64,000 nucleotides of DNA from JAJDNH01 sp964552395 (GTDB taxonomy: Bacteria > Acidobacteriota > Thermoanaerobaculia > Thermoanaerobaculales > Sulfomarinibacteraceae). The stretch is from positions 1 through 64,000 of the forward strand of contig CAZKGM010000012.1 in assembly GCA_964552395.1 (NCBI GenBank), given 5' to 3'. Positions within the stretch are counted from its first letter, which is position 1, and every line of letters begins with the position of its first letter. Below are positions 50,957 to 58,909 of this stretch, piece by piece. A program made the translations under genes and the position numbers. The notes below the pieces were generated by a model. The model saw nothing but the letters and a program-made list of their open reading frames with translations, ran no database searches and had not been told where the DNA came from.

Positions 50957-51687
50957 CTGGTCCTCCTGGGAGATTTCGTACCGAAGCGCTCGAGCTCGGA
51001 GAGGATCAGCCTCTCGGCGGCATCGACGGTGTCAACGCGCAACGGGAGGCAGAGGTCCAGGCGGTCGGCGAACCCGTCCGCGACCACGGTGTCGCGGATC
51101 CAAGCTATCAGCCCGTCCCAGTGCTGGCCGTACAGGAGAAACGGCGTTGGCGGCAGGTGGCGGACCTGAAGGAGCTGCCACACCATGGTTGCCTCGAGGG
51201 TCGAGCCGAGACCGCCGGGAAAGACTACGAACGCAGAGGACAGCCGAACGAAGTGGTGCAGCCGGGAGAAGAACGTCCGGTGGCGGTAGACGCGCTCGAC
51301 GAAGGGTCCGACCTCGGAGCCGGCGACCATGCGGATCGGCAGACCGTCCCCGTCCGCCGGCTCTGTGATCTCCCCCTGTGAAGCGCCCTCGTTGGCCGCC
51401 TGCATGAGGCCGGCGCCGCCTCCGGTGACGATCTCGCACCCGGCGGCCGCGAGCCGCCGCGCTAGCTCGCGGGCGTCGCTGTACAGGGCGTGGTCCGGCC
51501 GCGTACGAGACGAGCCGAAGATGGAGACCCTAAACCGCTCGAGGTTTCTCGGCTGGAGACGTTCCAGCGACTCGATCGTGGACCACAGCTGCTCGACCGA
51601 CTGGTCGATCACGCGCACCAACTCGCGCGTCGTCTCGACGGGTGGCAGGGGGCTCGTGCGCTTTCGCGGGTCGTGCGGGTCGCTCAT
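50953..51687 (-). CDS. LOG family (TIGR00730-type) protein
   Basis: The 244-residue protein has the LOG/lysine-decarboxylase-like Rossmann fold: VSIFGSSRTRPDHALYSDA, GCEIVTGGGAGLMQAANEGA and VVFPGGLGSTLEATMVWQLL. The family signature PGGxGTxxE reads PGGLGSTLE, with serine where threonine is usual. Classical members are cytokinin-activating phosphoribohydrolases acting on nucleoside monophosphates. It lies between a P-loop kinase gene (9 bases away) and the peptidase gene, which it overlaps. A nucleotide-salvage role with the kinase is possible but unproven. Confidence 0.8.
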   Translation of the reverse strand: MSDPHDPRKRTSPLPPVETTRELVRVIDQSVEQLWSTIESLERLQPRNLERFRVSIFGSSRTRPDHALYSDARELARRLAAAGCEIVTGGGAGLMQAANEGASQGEITEPADGDGLPIRMVAGSEVGPFVERVYRHRTFFSRLHHFVRLSSAFVVFPGGLGSTLEATMVWQLLQVRHLPPTPFLLYGQHWDGLIAWIRDTVVADGFADRLDLCLPLRVDTVDAAERLILSELERFGTKSPRRTR

Positions 51688-51696
51688 GCTGGTCTC

Positions 51697-52266
51697 TCAG
51701 AGGTCCAGGTCGTCGGCCGAGAATAGCGGCGGCGTGGGCTCGATCTTGGGCAGCGTGTACTCCAGGATCTTCTTTCCCCAGCTGTCGTGGGCATTCGCGT
51801 CGAGGCGCAACGGCTTCAGTCCGCGAGCGGCGATCATCCCTTCCAGAAGCAGGTCGATCTGTCGCTGGAAACCGGGCTCGACCGCACGTACGCCGTCGAA
51901 TGACGGTCGACCCCAGACTGGAACGTGGACCAGCGTATCGTAGGTGGAAAGCCAGCGGTCGAGCATCTTCTCCCACTCCGGGGCGGCGCCGGTCGCGTGC
52001 ACCAGGTAGCAGTAGTTGTCGAGCACCGAGCGGTCGCACAGCACCACCTCGTGGCGTGCGCAGGCCTCGATCTCGAGCGACATCTGCGAGTGGAGGATCC
52101 ACTCCTGTGCCTCACGTGTGGTCTCCTGGTTGATTGGCAGCGGACAGCTGCGGGCGACCTCGCGCACGATGTCGACATCCAGGCCCCGCCGCTTGAAGCG
52201 TGCGGCGAGCTCGAAGCAGAGAGTTGTCTTGCCCACCCCGTGACTGCCGATGAGAGCGATCTTCAT
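51697..52266 (-). CDS. P-loop nucleotide kinase-like ATPase
   Basis: The 189-residue protein starts KIALIGSHGVGKTTLCFELA, a Walker A motif near the N terminus, and has VVLCDRSVLDNYCYL in the position of an NMP- or NadR-kinase DR motif. It resembles the AAA_28/NadR-like kinases. The substrate is unknown. It is first in the unit with the LOG and M1/M28 genes. The inverted repeat at 52287-52301 lies just upstream. Confidence 0.75.
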   Translation of the reverse strand: MKIALIGSHGVGKTTLCFELAARFKRRGLDVDIVREVARSCPLPINQETTREAQEWILHSQMSLEIEACARHEVVLCDRSVLDNYCYLVHATGAAPEWEKMLDRWLSTYDTLVHVPVWGRPSFDGVRAVEPGFQRQIDLLLEGMIAARGLKPLRLDANAHDSWGKKILEYTLPKIEPTPPLFSADDLDL

Positions 52267-52286
52267 GTGTGCATTGTACGGGAGCT

Positions 52287-52322
52287 ATTCGCTCCGCGAA
52301 TCGCTGGCAGTAGATCGCGAAT
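52287..52322. repeat. Hairpin and GCAGTAGATCGCGA repeat upstream of the kinase gene
   Basis: ATTCGC and GCGAAT (52287-52292, 52296-52301) form a hairpin like that at 171-191. GCAGTAGATCGCGAAT follows and is a diverged form of the 28 bp repeat at 18013 and 23683. Confidence 0.5.
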
Positions 52323-52404
52323 CAACAACCCATGCCCTGCCTGTCTCCTTCGTTCAGGTTCGTTCTTATAGGAACCGTTTCGAGTGTCGATGAGGCTTGA
52401 TTGT

Positions 52405-52488
52405 GAACCGCCAAGCTGCCAAGTACGCCAAGCTCGCTAAGAAGATATTCCCTTTCTTATCTTTGCGTTCTTCGCGCCTTGGCGGTTC
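52405..52488. repeat. Inverted repeat of CCAAG words
   Basis: GAACCGCCAAG (52405-52415) and CTTGGCGGTTC (52478-52488) are exact complements. The left arm continues as a CCAAG-spaced series with a roughly 9-base period. This type of intergenic repeat (ACCGCCAAGACGCCAAG) is widespread in several phyla. It lies between the kinase start and the HTH-EIIA stop; 52267-52557 contains no gene. Confidence 0.7.
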
Positions 52489-52557
52489 AATTGTTGCCCT
52501 GCCGGGATCATGCGTGCGCGGAAACAACCTGACTCAAGGGGATACGCAGGATCCTCG

Positions 52558-53274
52558 CTAGCGGCCGGCGGCGCGGCCGGTCGGCCGCAGCGAGCCGGGA
52601 AGCGCCTCGGCAGCGTCGAGCATGGCCCGGTAGATCTCGTCGGCGTTGGCGGCTTCCAGGAGGCGGGCCATGCGGGTCGAGTTGCGGACGATCCAGGCGA
52701 GCCGGGAAAGCCAACGGAGGTGGAGGGCGTCGTTGCGGAGGGCGAGCAGGAAGAAGAGGCGAGTGCGGCCCATGTCTGGAGATCCGAACTCGACCCCTTC
52801 AGGCGAGCGGCCGAGGGCGATGAACTGCCGCGGGAACTTGTCCGGGGAGCGGCGGCGGGCGTGCAGGAAGGCAACACCCTCAGGGACCGCGGTCGGTACC
52901 AGGCGCTCTCGTGCCGCCAACGCTGCCTCGAGCCATTGTGGGTCGTTGACCAGCCCCAAGCGGGTTACCTGCTCGACCATGACGCGGATCACGTCACCGC
53001 GGTCCTGAGCCGTGAGGTCGGGGATGATGTTGTCGACCGTGAAGATCTCCGCCAGGGGGGCATCGATTACCTGGTTGACTGGAGACTCCGCGGATGTGAC
53101 CGACGCCGAGGCGATGGTGTCCAGGTACTCGTCGAGGAGGGCGCGACGGAATCGCCACTGGCCGCCGATCTTGACTCCCGGGATCCGGCCTTCGTGTGCC
53201 AGTCGAACCAGTGTCCGCTCGGCAAGCTTGAGATACTCCGCGGCTTCCTTGGCGGTCATGTACGCTTCCATCAT
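52558..53274 (-). CDS. Excisionase-type HTH fused to a PTS EIIA (PtsN-like) domain
   Basis: The 238-residue protein combines an HTH_17/MerR-type helix-turn-helix (residues ~5-52, MTAKEAAEYLKLAERTLVRL...GQWRFRRALLDEYL) with an EIIA-fructose/mannitol-like domain (~75-225). The phosphorylatable histidine is kept (GVAFLHARR, His138). This looks like a transcription factor whose activity is set by PTS-type phosphorylation. No EI, HPr or EIIBC is in the window. GGGAGG lies before the ATG. Its predicted promoter and an operator-like palindrome lie directly upstream, and it diverges from acpP-fabF. Confidence 0.8.
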   Translation of the reverse strand: MMEAYMTAKEAAEYLKLAERTLVRLAHEGRIPGVKIGGQWRFRRALLDEYLDTIASASVTSAESPVNQVIDAPLAEIFTVDNIIPDLTAQDRGDVIRVMVEQVTRLGLVNDPQWLEAALAARERLVPTAVPEGVAFLHARRRSPDKFPRQFIALGRSPEGVEFGSPDMGRTRLFFLLALRNDALHLRWLSRLAWIVRNSTRMARLLEAANADEIYRAMLDAAEALPGSLRPTGRAAGR

Positions 53275-53288
53275 CGACCTCCCGGTAT

Positions 53289-53306
53289 GAGACCGATTGC
53301 GGTCTC
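53289..53306. promoter_or_regulatory. Operator-like palindrome at the predicted start of the HTH-EIIA transcript
   Basis: GAGACCG-ATTG-CGGTCTC is a perfect 7-bp inverted repeat beginning at about +1 of the predicted promoter and 15 bases before the ATG. It could be the regulator's own operator or a 5' mRNA hairpin. Confidence 0.5.
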
Positions 53307-53313
53307 TATTGGC

Positions 53314-53342
53314 TGAATACTCCTCCTTTTGGCGTGTGTCAA
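53314..53342 (-). promoter_or_regulatory. Putative promoter of the HTH-EIIA gene
   Basis: On the minus strand a perfect TTGACA (53342-53337) and TATTCA (53319-53314) are separated by 17 bases. Transcription would start near 53307, about 32 bases upstream of the start codon. Confidence 0.5.
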
Positions 53343-53394
53343 GGAAGCTCGAGGTGGTGTTGGAGGGGATTCACGCCTTGCGGCAGGGCGGACC

Positions 53395-53423
53395 TTGCGC
53401 CGGCGACGGCCCTGTGCTATCAC
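53395..53423 (+). promoter_or_regulatory. Putative promoter of acpP-fabF
   Basis: TTGCGC (53395-53400) and TATCAC (53418-53423) are 17 bases apart, with transcription starting near 53430, about 37 bases before the acpP ATG. Confidence 0.4.
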
Positions 53424-53466
53424 GTACAGGCTCGTCAGAGCCAACGATCACGGGGAGGAACTCGGC

Positions 53467-53703
53467 ATGGATATCGAGGCCAAGGTGAAGGAGATTATCG
53501 TTCAGCAGCTGGGGGTAGATGCGGAGAAGGTGACGCTGGAGGCGTCGTTTGTCGACGACTTGGGGGCCGACTCTCTGGATACGGTGGAGCTCGTCATGGC
53601 CTTTGAGGAGGAGTTCGGGGTCGAGATCCCGGACGAGGCGGCGGAGAAGATCGCCAAGGTCAAGGATGCCGTGGAGTACCTCAAAGCCAACGTGGAGGAG
53701 TAA
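53467..53703 (+). CDS. acpP: Acyl carrier protein
   Basis: The ATG at 53467 gives a 78-residue acidic protein, DIEAKVKEIIVQQLGVDAEK, with the phosphopantetheine site GADSLDTVE (Ser36). Length and sequence are those of the fatty-acid-synthase ACP. The frame is open from 53329, but GGGGAGGA before 53467 and the family length decide the start. It is two bases ahead of fabF, the standard pairing. ACP also donates acyl chains to LpxL-type acyltransferases and octanoate for lipoate synthesis, linking it to other genes of the window. Confidence 0.95.
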   Translation: MDIEAKVKEIIVQQLGVDAEKVTLEASFVDDLGADSLDTVELVMAFEEEFGVEIPDEAAEKIAKVKDAVEYLKANVEE

Positions 53704-53705
53704 CC

Positions 53706-54944
53706 GTGGCGCGCCGGGTGGTTGTGACCGGCGTGGGGCTGGTGTCCCCGCTGGGGAACACCACCGAGGCCACGTGGCAGGGGCTGCTCGAGGGCCGCAG
53801 CGGCGTCGGCACGATCTCCCGCTTCGACCCGGAGGGGTACGCCGTCCGCATTGCAGCGGAGGTCAAGGGCTTCGATCCCGAGGACTGGGTCGACCCGAAA
53901 GAGGTCAAGAAGTTCGACCTCTTCGTCCACTATGCTGTGGCAGCGGCCGACATGGCCCTGGCCGACTCCGGCCTCGAGATCAGGGATGACAACGCCGACC
54001 GCGTCGGTGTCGTGATCGGGTCCGGGATCGGCGGCCTGCCGCTGATCGAGAGGACCTGTGCGACCTTCTTGGAGCGCGGCCAGCGGAGGGTGTCGCCGTT
54101 CTTCATTCCGGGCGCCATTATCAACATGAGCTCCGGGGTCATCAGCATTCGCACCGGTGCAAAGGGACCGAACACGGCAACCTGCACCGCGTGCTCAACC
54201 TCGGCCCATGCCATCGGCGATGCTTTCCTCTACATCCGTCACGGCTACGCCGACGCCATCATCGCCGGCGGTTCGGAGGCCGTGATCACGCCGCTTGCCG
54301 TGGCGGGGTTTGCCTCGATGCGGGCGCTGTCCACGCGCAACGATGAGCCCGAGCGAGCATCGCGGCCGTGGGACAAGGACCGGGACGGCTTCGTCATGGG
54401 TGAGGGTGCGGGGGTGGTTGTGCTCGAGGAGTTCGAGCGCGCGCGCCGTCGAGGCGCACCGATCCTCGCCGAGGTGCTGGGTTTCGGCATGAGCTCGGAC
54501 GCCTTCCATATCTCGGCGCCGGCGGAGGACGGCAACGGCGGCGCGCGGGTCATGAAGTCGGCTCTGGACGATGCCGGCCTCAACCCCGAGGACGTCGACT
54601 ACATCAATGCCCACGGGACCTCGACGCCGCCCGGCGACCGGATCGAGACCCTCGCGATCAAGACCGTGTTCGGCGAGCATGCCTACCGCCTGGCGGTGTC
54701 ATCGACCAAGTCGATGACTGGCCACCTGTTGGGTGCGGCGGGTGGGCTGGAGTTCGCAGTCGCGACGCTGTCGGTGACCAACAACGCGATCCCGCCGACG
54801 ATCAACCTCGACCAGCCGGATGAGGAGGACGACCTGGACTACGTGCCACACGAGGCCCGTCAGAAGCCGGTTCGGATCGCGCTGACCAACTCGTTCGGCT
54901 TCGGTGGGACGAACGCCTGTCTGGTGGTGGGGAAGGTGCGCTGA
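53706..54944 (+). CDS. fabF: Beta-ketoacyl-ACP synthase II
   Basis: The 412-residue condensing enzyme opens RRVVVTGVGLVSPLGN and has the complete triad: the nucleophile in TACSTSAHAIG (Cys163), His in NAHGTSTPPGD and His in KSMTGHLLGAAGG. It extends acyl-ACP by two carbons from malonyl-ACP. Length is normal for FabF. The GTG start lies two bases after the acpP stop. The usual fabD and fabG genes are not adjacent, so the fatty-acid genes are dispersed here. Confidence 0.95.
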   Translation: MARRVVVTGVGLVSPLGNTTEATWQGLLEGRSGVGTISRFDPEGYAVRIAAEVKGFDPEDWVDPKEVKKFDLFVHYAVAAADMALADSGLEIRDDNADRVGVVIGSGIGGLPLIERTCATFLERGQRRVSPFFIPGAIINMSSGVISIRTGAKGPNTATCTACSTSAHAIGDAFLYIRHGYADAIIAGGSEAVITPLAVAGFASMRALSTRNDEPERASRPWDKDRDGFVMGEGAGVVVLEEFERARRRGAPILAEVLGFGMSSDAFHISAPAEDGNGGARVMKSALDDAGLNPEDVDYINAHGTSTPPGDRIETLAIKTVFGEHAYRLAVSSTKSMTGHLLGAAGGLEFAVATLSVTNNAIPPTINLDQPDEEDDLDYVPHEARQKPVRIALTNSFGFGGTNACLVVGKVR

Positions 54945-54964
54945 CGGCGTGGTAACGGGTTCTG

Positions 54965-56842
54965 GTGGGTCGCCGAGCCGCGGGTGGGGAGGACCCTCTG
55001 AGTGATGGGTCGCGAGGGGCGGCGGGGTGGTCCGGCGGCGTGCGCCGCTCCGTGCTCCAGTTCGTTGGCCGCCTGCAGTTCTATGACTTCGGCCGCTGGC
55101 TGCTGTTCGCCGTTCTGATCGGGATCGTGGCCGGCCTCGGTGCGGTCGCCCTCACGTGGGGAGTGGGGTTCGTCTCAACGCAGGTGCTGGGGCGGGCCAC
55201 TGGCTTCGTGCCGCCCGGTCATGGGCACCTGGCAGCCAGCACATGGCACGCTCCATCCCGGCCCTGGGCGCTGCTCCTGGTGCTACCGGTGGCCGGCCTC
55301 ATCGTCGGCTGGATGGTACAGACGTTCGCGCCCGAAGCTGAAGGGCACGGCACCGATGCAGTGATCCACTCCTTTCACCGCGAGCGGGCGATGGTGCGCA
55401 AGCGTGTGGCGCCGATCAAGCTGATCGCTTCGATTCTCACCATCGGCTCGGGCGGATCGGCCGGGCGAGAGGGTCCGGTGGCGCAGGTCGGCGCCGGTTT
55501 CGCGAGCTACCTGTCGGGGCTGCTCGGCCTCTCCGCCAGTGACCGGCGGGTCCTCGTCGTGGCCGGCGTCGGCGCCGGCATCGGCGGCATGTTCCGGGCT
55601 CCGCTGGGGGGCGCCCTGTTCGCCATCGAGGTGCTCTACTCGGAGAACGAGTACGAGTCGGAGGCCCTGATTCCGGCGATCATCGCCTCGATCGTCGCCT
55701 ACGTGGTCAACGCCTCGATCACGGGCTGGGGGGTCGTGTTCCATACGCCCCAGGTCAGCTTCAGCCGGCCGCTCGAGCTGGTTTCCTATCTCGTGCTCGG
55801 GATGATTCTGGCCCTGGTGGGGATTGTCTACGTCAAGGTCTTCTATGGGATGCGTGATCTCTTCTTCGCACGCCTTCCGGTTCCGGCATGGGTCAAGCCC
55901 GCGATCGGTGCGCTGCTGCTCGCGGCGGTCGCCGTGGCGCTGCCCGAAGTGCTCGGCGCGGGCTACGGCTGGCTCCAGCTCACGCTGCACGAGCAGCTGC
56001 CGCTGAAGCTGCTGCTCATCCTGCTTCCGGCCAAGATCCTGGCGACCTCGCTCACCATCTCGTCCGGCGGCTCTGGTGGCGTGTTCGCACCTTCGCTGAT
56101 CATCGGAGGCATCACCGGCGCCGTGTTTGCTGCCCTGGTGGCGCAAGTCGCGCCGGCGGCCGCGCCGCCGGTAGTCGCCTGCGTCCTGGTAGGGATGGGC
56201 GGTTTTTTTGCCGGGGTTGCAAAGGTGCCGATAGCAGCGCTGATTATGGTTGCCGAGATGAGCGGGTCGTACCAGCTGCTGGCACCCATGATGCTCGTCG
56301 GGTCGGTTGCGTTCTTGCTGACGCGCGGCGTGACGATCTACGAACAGCAGGTGCCGGGCCGTATCGACTCGCCGGCGCACCTCGGTGAGTTCCAGGTCGA
56401 TGTCCTCCAGCAGCTCCGGGTGGCCGAGGTGGTGGAGGGCGAGCGCCCATTCATCACGGTCGCACCGGGAACTCCCTTCTCCCGCATCCTGGAGCTGGCG
56501 TCGGAGAATGCGCAAGACTACTTCCCGATTGTCGGAGACGATGAGCTGCTGATCGGCGTCTTCTCCATGGACGACGTTCGACGGGTCGTATCGACACCGG
56601 AGGTCTGGCCGCTGCTGGTGGCAGACGACCTCGGCGTCGGCGCCGAGGGGGTTGTCTACCTGGAGCCGGACGACGATTTGCACACTGCGGTGCGCCGTTT
56701 CATGGCCGCCGACGTCGGCGCGTTGCCGGTCCTCGAAGGTCCGGCCCCATCACGTCTGCTCGGCATGCTCAGCCATCATCGTGTCATGGATGCTTATGAC
56801 CGTACCGTGCGAACGATCCAAGATGCTACCGCAGGCTCGTGA
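54965..56842 (+). CDS. ClC-type chloride channel/transporter with C-terminal CBS domains
   Basis: The 625-residue protein has about ten transmembrane helices and the ClC selectivity motifs in modified form: EGHGTDAV for GSGIP, GSGGSAGREGPVAQVG (with the gating glutamate in GREGP) and GGSGGVFAPSLIIGG for the GxFxP motif. Residues ~470-610 form a CBS pair (VVEGERPFITVAPGTPFSRI, DDLHTAVRRFMAADVGALPV), which in relatives binds adenine nucleotides. The gating glutamate is kept, so a Cl-/H+ antiporter is as likely as a channel. The GTG at 54965 has a poor ribosome site; a GTG at 55040 is an alternative start. Confidence 0.85.
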   Translation: MGRRAAGGEDPLSDGSRGAAGWSGGVRRSVLQFVGRLQFYDFGRWLLFAVLIGIVAGLGAVALTWGVGFVSTQVLGRATGFVPPGHGHLAASTWHAPSRPWALLLVLPVAGLIVGWMVQTFAPEAEGHGTDAVIHSFHRERAMVRKRVAPIKLIASILTIGSGGSAGREGPVAQVGAGFASYLSGLLGLSASDRRVLVVAGVGAGIGGMFRAPLGGALFAIEVLYSENEYESEALIPAIIASIVAYVVNASITGWGVVFHTPQVSFSRPLELVSYLVLGMILALVGIVYVKVFYGMRDLFFARLPVPAWVKPAIGALLLAAVAVALPEVLGAGYGWLQLTLHEQLPLKLLLILLPAKILATSLTISSGGSGGVFAPSLIIGGITGAVFAALVAQVAPAAAPPVVACVLVGMGGFFAGVAKVPIAALIMVAEMSGSYQLLAPMMLVGSVAFLLTRGVTIYEQQVPGRIDSPAHLGEFQVDVLQQLRVAEVVEGERPFITVAPGTPFSRILELASENAQDYFPIVGDDELLIGVFSMDDVRRVVSTPEVWPLLVADDLGVGAEGVVYLEPDDDLHTAVRRFMAADVGALPVLEGPAPSRLLGMLSHHRVMDAYDRTVRTIQDATAGS

Positions 56843-56873
56843 CTCCGGTCGAGCTCGTTGCCCGAAGTGGTGG

Positions 56874-56887
56874 TGAATGACCATTCA
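56874..56887. promoter_or_regulatory. FadR (TetR-family)-like operator before etfBA
   Basis: TGAATGACCATTCA is a perfect 14-bp palindrome. It resembles the TGAATGA...TCATTCA sites of TetR-type FadR repressors that control fatty-acid degradation and etf genes in Bacillus. TACACT at 56894-56899 is a plausible -10, so the site would overlap the -35 region. The regulator gene is not in the window. Confidence 0.55.
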
Positions 56888-56967
56888 TTTTGCTACACTG
56901 GAGGAGATGAATGAGGGCTCAGTCAGCCGGATGCGCCCGCAACTACATGTGACAGGGGAGGTTCGCC

Positions 56968-57759
56968 GTGAAGTGTATTGTGTGCATCACGCACGTCCCG
57001 GACACGGCGTCGGTAATCAAGATCGACTCCGACGGCCGGCACATCGATGAGACGGGGATCAAGTGGATTGTGTCCCCCTACGACGAGTACGCTCTCGAGG
57101 AGGCGCTCAAGCTGACCGAGGCGAAGGACGGTGAGGTCACTGTCGTCGCCTACGGTCCGCAGCGGGCCGAGGCCGGGCTTCGCGAGTGCCTGGCGCGGGG
57201 CGCGCACAACGCCGTACACATCGTGGGCGGCGAGGCGACGCTGGGCGACAGCCTGGCCATCGCGAAGGTGCTCGCGGCCACGATAAAGGACCGCGAGTTT
57301 GACGTGATCCTGTGCGGCACGAAGGGCGTCGGCACCGACAACGCGCAGGTCGGACAGATGCTGGCCGAGCTCCTCGACCTCCCCCACTTTACCGACGTCA
57401 TCAAGGCGGAGTGGACCGATGGCTCGGTCTCGGCCGAGCGCGAGATCGAGGGCGGGCACGAGCTGCTGTCCTCGCCCTTGCCGGCTGTGATCACCGCCCA
57501 GAAAGGGCTGAACGAGCCACGCTACGCCTCGCTCAAGGGCATCATGGCGGCCAAGCGCAAGCCGGTCGAGAGCATGAAGCCTTCGGACCTAGGCCTCGAC
57601 GAGGAGGCCCTGGCCGGCCCGGAAGCGACCTACCACGTCCGCAGCCTCGACCTGCCGCCGGCCAAGCAGGCCGGCAAGATCATACCGGGCGAGGACGACC
57701 CGCAAGCGGCCGCGGCGGAGCTGGTGCAGCTCCTCCATGACGAGGCCAAGGCCTTTTAG
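56968..57759 (+). CDS. etfB: Electron transfer flavoprotein, beta subunit
   Basis: The 263-residue protein opens KCIVCITHVPDTASVIKIDS and has the AMP-binding region DVILCGTKGVGTDNAQVGQM and the recognition loop segment LPAVITAQKGLNEPRYASLK, as in EtfB. With EtfA it carries electrons from acyl-CoA dehydrogenases to ETF:quinone oxidoreductase. A GGGGAGG site precedes the GTG start. It is 11 bases ahead of etfA. No dehydrogenase gene is adjacent. Confidence 0.92.
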   Translation: MKCIVCITHVPDTASVIKIDSDGRHIDETGIKWIVSPYDEYALEEALKLTEAKDGEVTVVAYGPQRAEAGLRECLARGAHNAVHIVGGEATLGDSLAIAKVLAATIKDREFDVILCGTKGVGTDNAQVGQMLAELLDLPHFTDVIKAEWTDGSVSAEREIEGGHELLSSPLPAVITAQKGLNEPRYASLKGIMAAKRKPVESMKPSDLGLDEEALAGPEATYHVRSLDLPPAKQAGKIIPGEDDPQAAAAELVQLLHDEAKAF

Positions 57760-57770
57760 AGGAGGCAATC

Positions 57771-58745
57771 ATGGCAGGCATTCTGGTCTTCATCGAGCAA
57801 CGTGACGGTGCGATCCGCAAGGGGTCGCTCGAGGCTCTCAGCGAGGCCCGTCGCCAGGCGACGAACGCCGGCTGGGAGGTGGCTGCGGTGCTTCCCGGCT
57901 CGGGGATCGCGTCTGCAGCCGCTGATCTCGGGAGCTACGGAGCATCCAAGGTCTTCGTGGCGGACGATGCCAATCTCAAGCTGTACTCTGCCGAGGGGTA
58001 CGCGCAAGCGGTGGCGGTGGCGGCCAAGAAGATGGAGCCGGACGCCATCTTCTTCTCGGCAACCGCCATGGGGCGCGACCTGGCGCCACGCGTCGCTGCC
58101 AGGCTCGGCGTCGGCGGGCTCGCCGACGTCACGGCGTTGAGCCTCGAGGGGAAGACGTTGGTGGCAAGGCGCCCGGTGTATTCGGCCAAGGCCTTCGCCA
58201 CCGTAGACACCGCGGGCAAGACGCCCCAGGTCATCGGGCTGCGGCCAAACGTGTTCGCGGCGGAGCAGGTCGAAGGCTCGGCGGAGATTGTGGCTCTGGA
58301 CGGCCTGTCACTGTCCATTCGCGCAGTGGTCACGGCGCTTGCCGATGCCGGCGGCGGCGAGATCGATGTCGCCGAGGCCAACGTCATCGTCTCGGGCGGC
58401 CGCGGTCTCAAGGGCCCCGAGAACTTCGCCCTCATGCGGGAGCTGGCCGGTCTTCTCGGGGCGGCGGTCGGCGCCTCGCGCGCCGCGGTCGATGCCGGAT
58501 GGATCGACCACTCCCACCAGGTTGGGCAGACTGGGAAGGTCGTCAGCCCCAAGCTGTACATTGCGTGCGGGATTTCCGGGGCCATACAGCATCTGGCAGG
58601 GATGAGCTCGTCGAAGATCATCGTCGCGGTCAACAAGGATCCCGATGCGCCGATCTTCAAGATTGCGGACTACGGGGTCGTCGGCGACCTCTTCCAGGTC
58701 GTGCCGGCGATGGTCGAGGAGCTGAAGAAGCTGCAGGCCGCGTGA
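57771..58745 (+). CDS. etfA: Electron transfer flavoprotein, alpha subunit
   Basis: The 324-residue protein has the EtfA C-terminal FAD domain: VSGGRGLKGPENFALMRELA, VGASRAAVDAGWIDHSHQVG, QTGKVVSPKLYIACGISGAI, HLAGMSSSKIIVAVNKDPDA and IADYGVVGDLFQVVP. It binds FAD and pairs with EtfB. The AGGAGG site lies at the etfB stop, so translation is coupled. It is followed by a palindrome and an intrinsic terminator. Confidence 0.93.
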   Translation: MAGILVFIEQRDGAIRKGSLEALSEARRQATNAGWEVAAVLPGSGIASAAADLGSYGASKVFVADDANLKLYSAEGYAQAVAVAAKKMEPDAIFFSATAMGRDLAPRVAARLGVGGLADVTALSLEGKTLVARRPVYSAKAFATVDTAGKTPQVIGLRPNVFAAEQVEGSAEIVALDGLSLSIRAVVTALADAGGGEIDVAEANVIVSGGRGLKGPENFALMRELAGLLGAAVGASRAAVDAGWIDHSHQVGQTGKVVSPKLYIACGISGAIQHLAGMSSSKIIVAVNKDPDAPIFKIADYGVVGDLFQVVPAMVEELKKLQAA

Positions 58746-58756
58746 CCATCAGTAGC

Positions 58757-58784
58757 GGAACGGCGAGCGATCGCTCGCCGTTCC
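58757..58784. other. 28 bp perfect palindrome after etfA
   Basis: Bases 58757-58770 (GGAACGGCGAGCGA) and 58771-58784 are exact reverse complements with no loop, 11 bases after the etfA stop. It could form the first of two terminator stems or be a protein-binding site. Confidence 0.7.
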
Positions 58785-58796
58785 CTCGCCACTGAG

Positions 58797-58829
58797 ACGC
58801 CCGCTCGGGTCGGGCTGAGCGGGCGTTTC
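58797..58829 (+). terminator. Rho-independent terminator of etfBA
   Basis: ACGCCCGCTC (58797-58806) and GAGCGGGCGT (58817-58826) form a perfect 10-bp GC-rich stem with a 10-base loop, followed by TTCG. The T-run is short. Confidence 0.65.
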
Positions 58830-58909
58830 GGTATGCCATGGTATTCTTCGCTGTCACGGGCCGGTGGCAAGCACCCGCAGGGCGTTGCGAACAAGGTCCG
58901 GGAGGCTTC

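Noticed and set aside
54965..55040. ATG at 55005 after GGGGAGGA as the ClC start
   Set aside because: The ATG is in a different frame from the ClC protein, so the good ribosome site cannot serve it directly.
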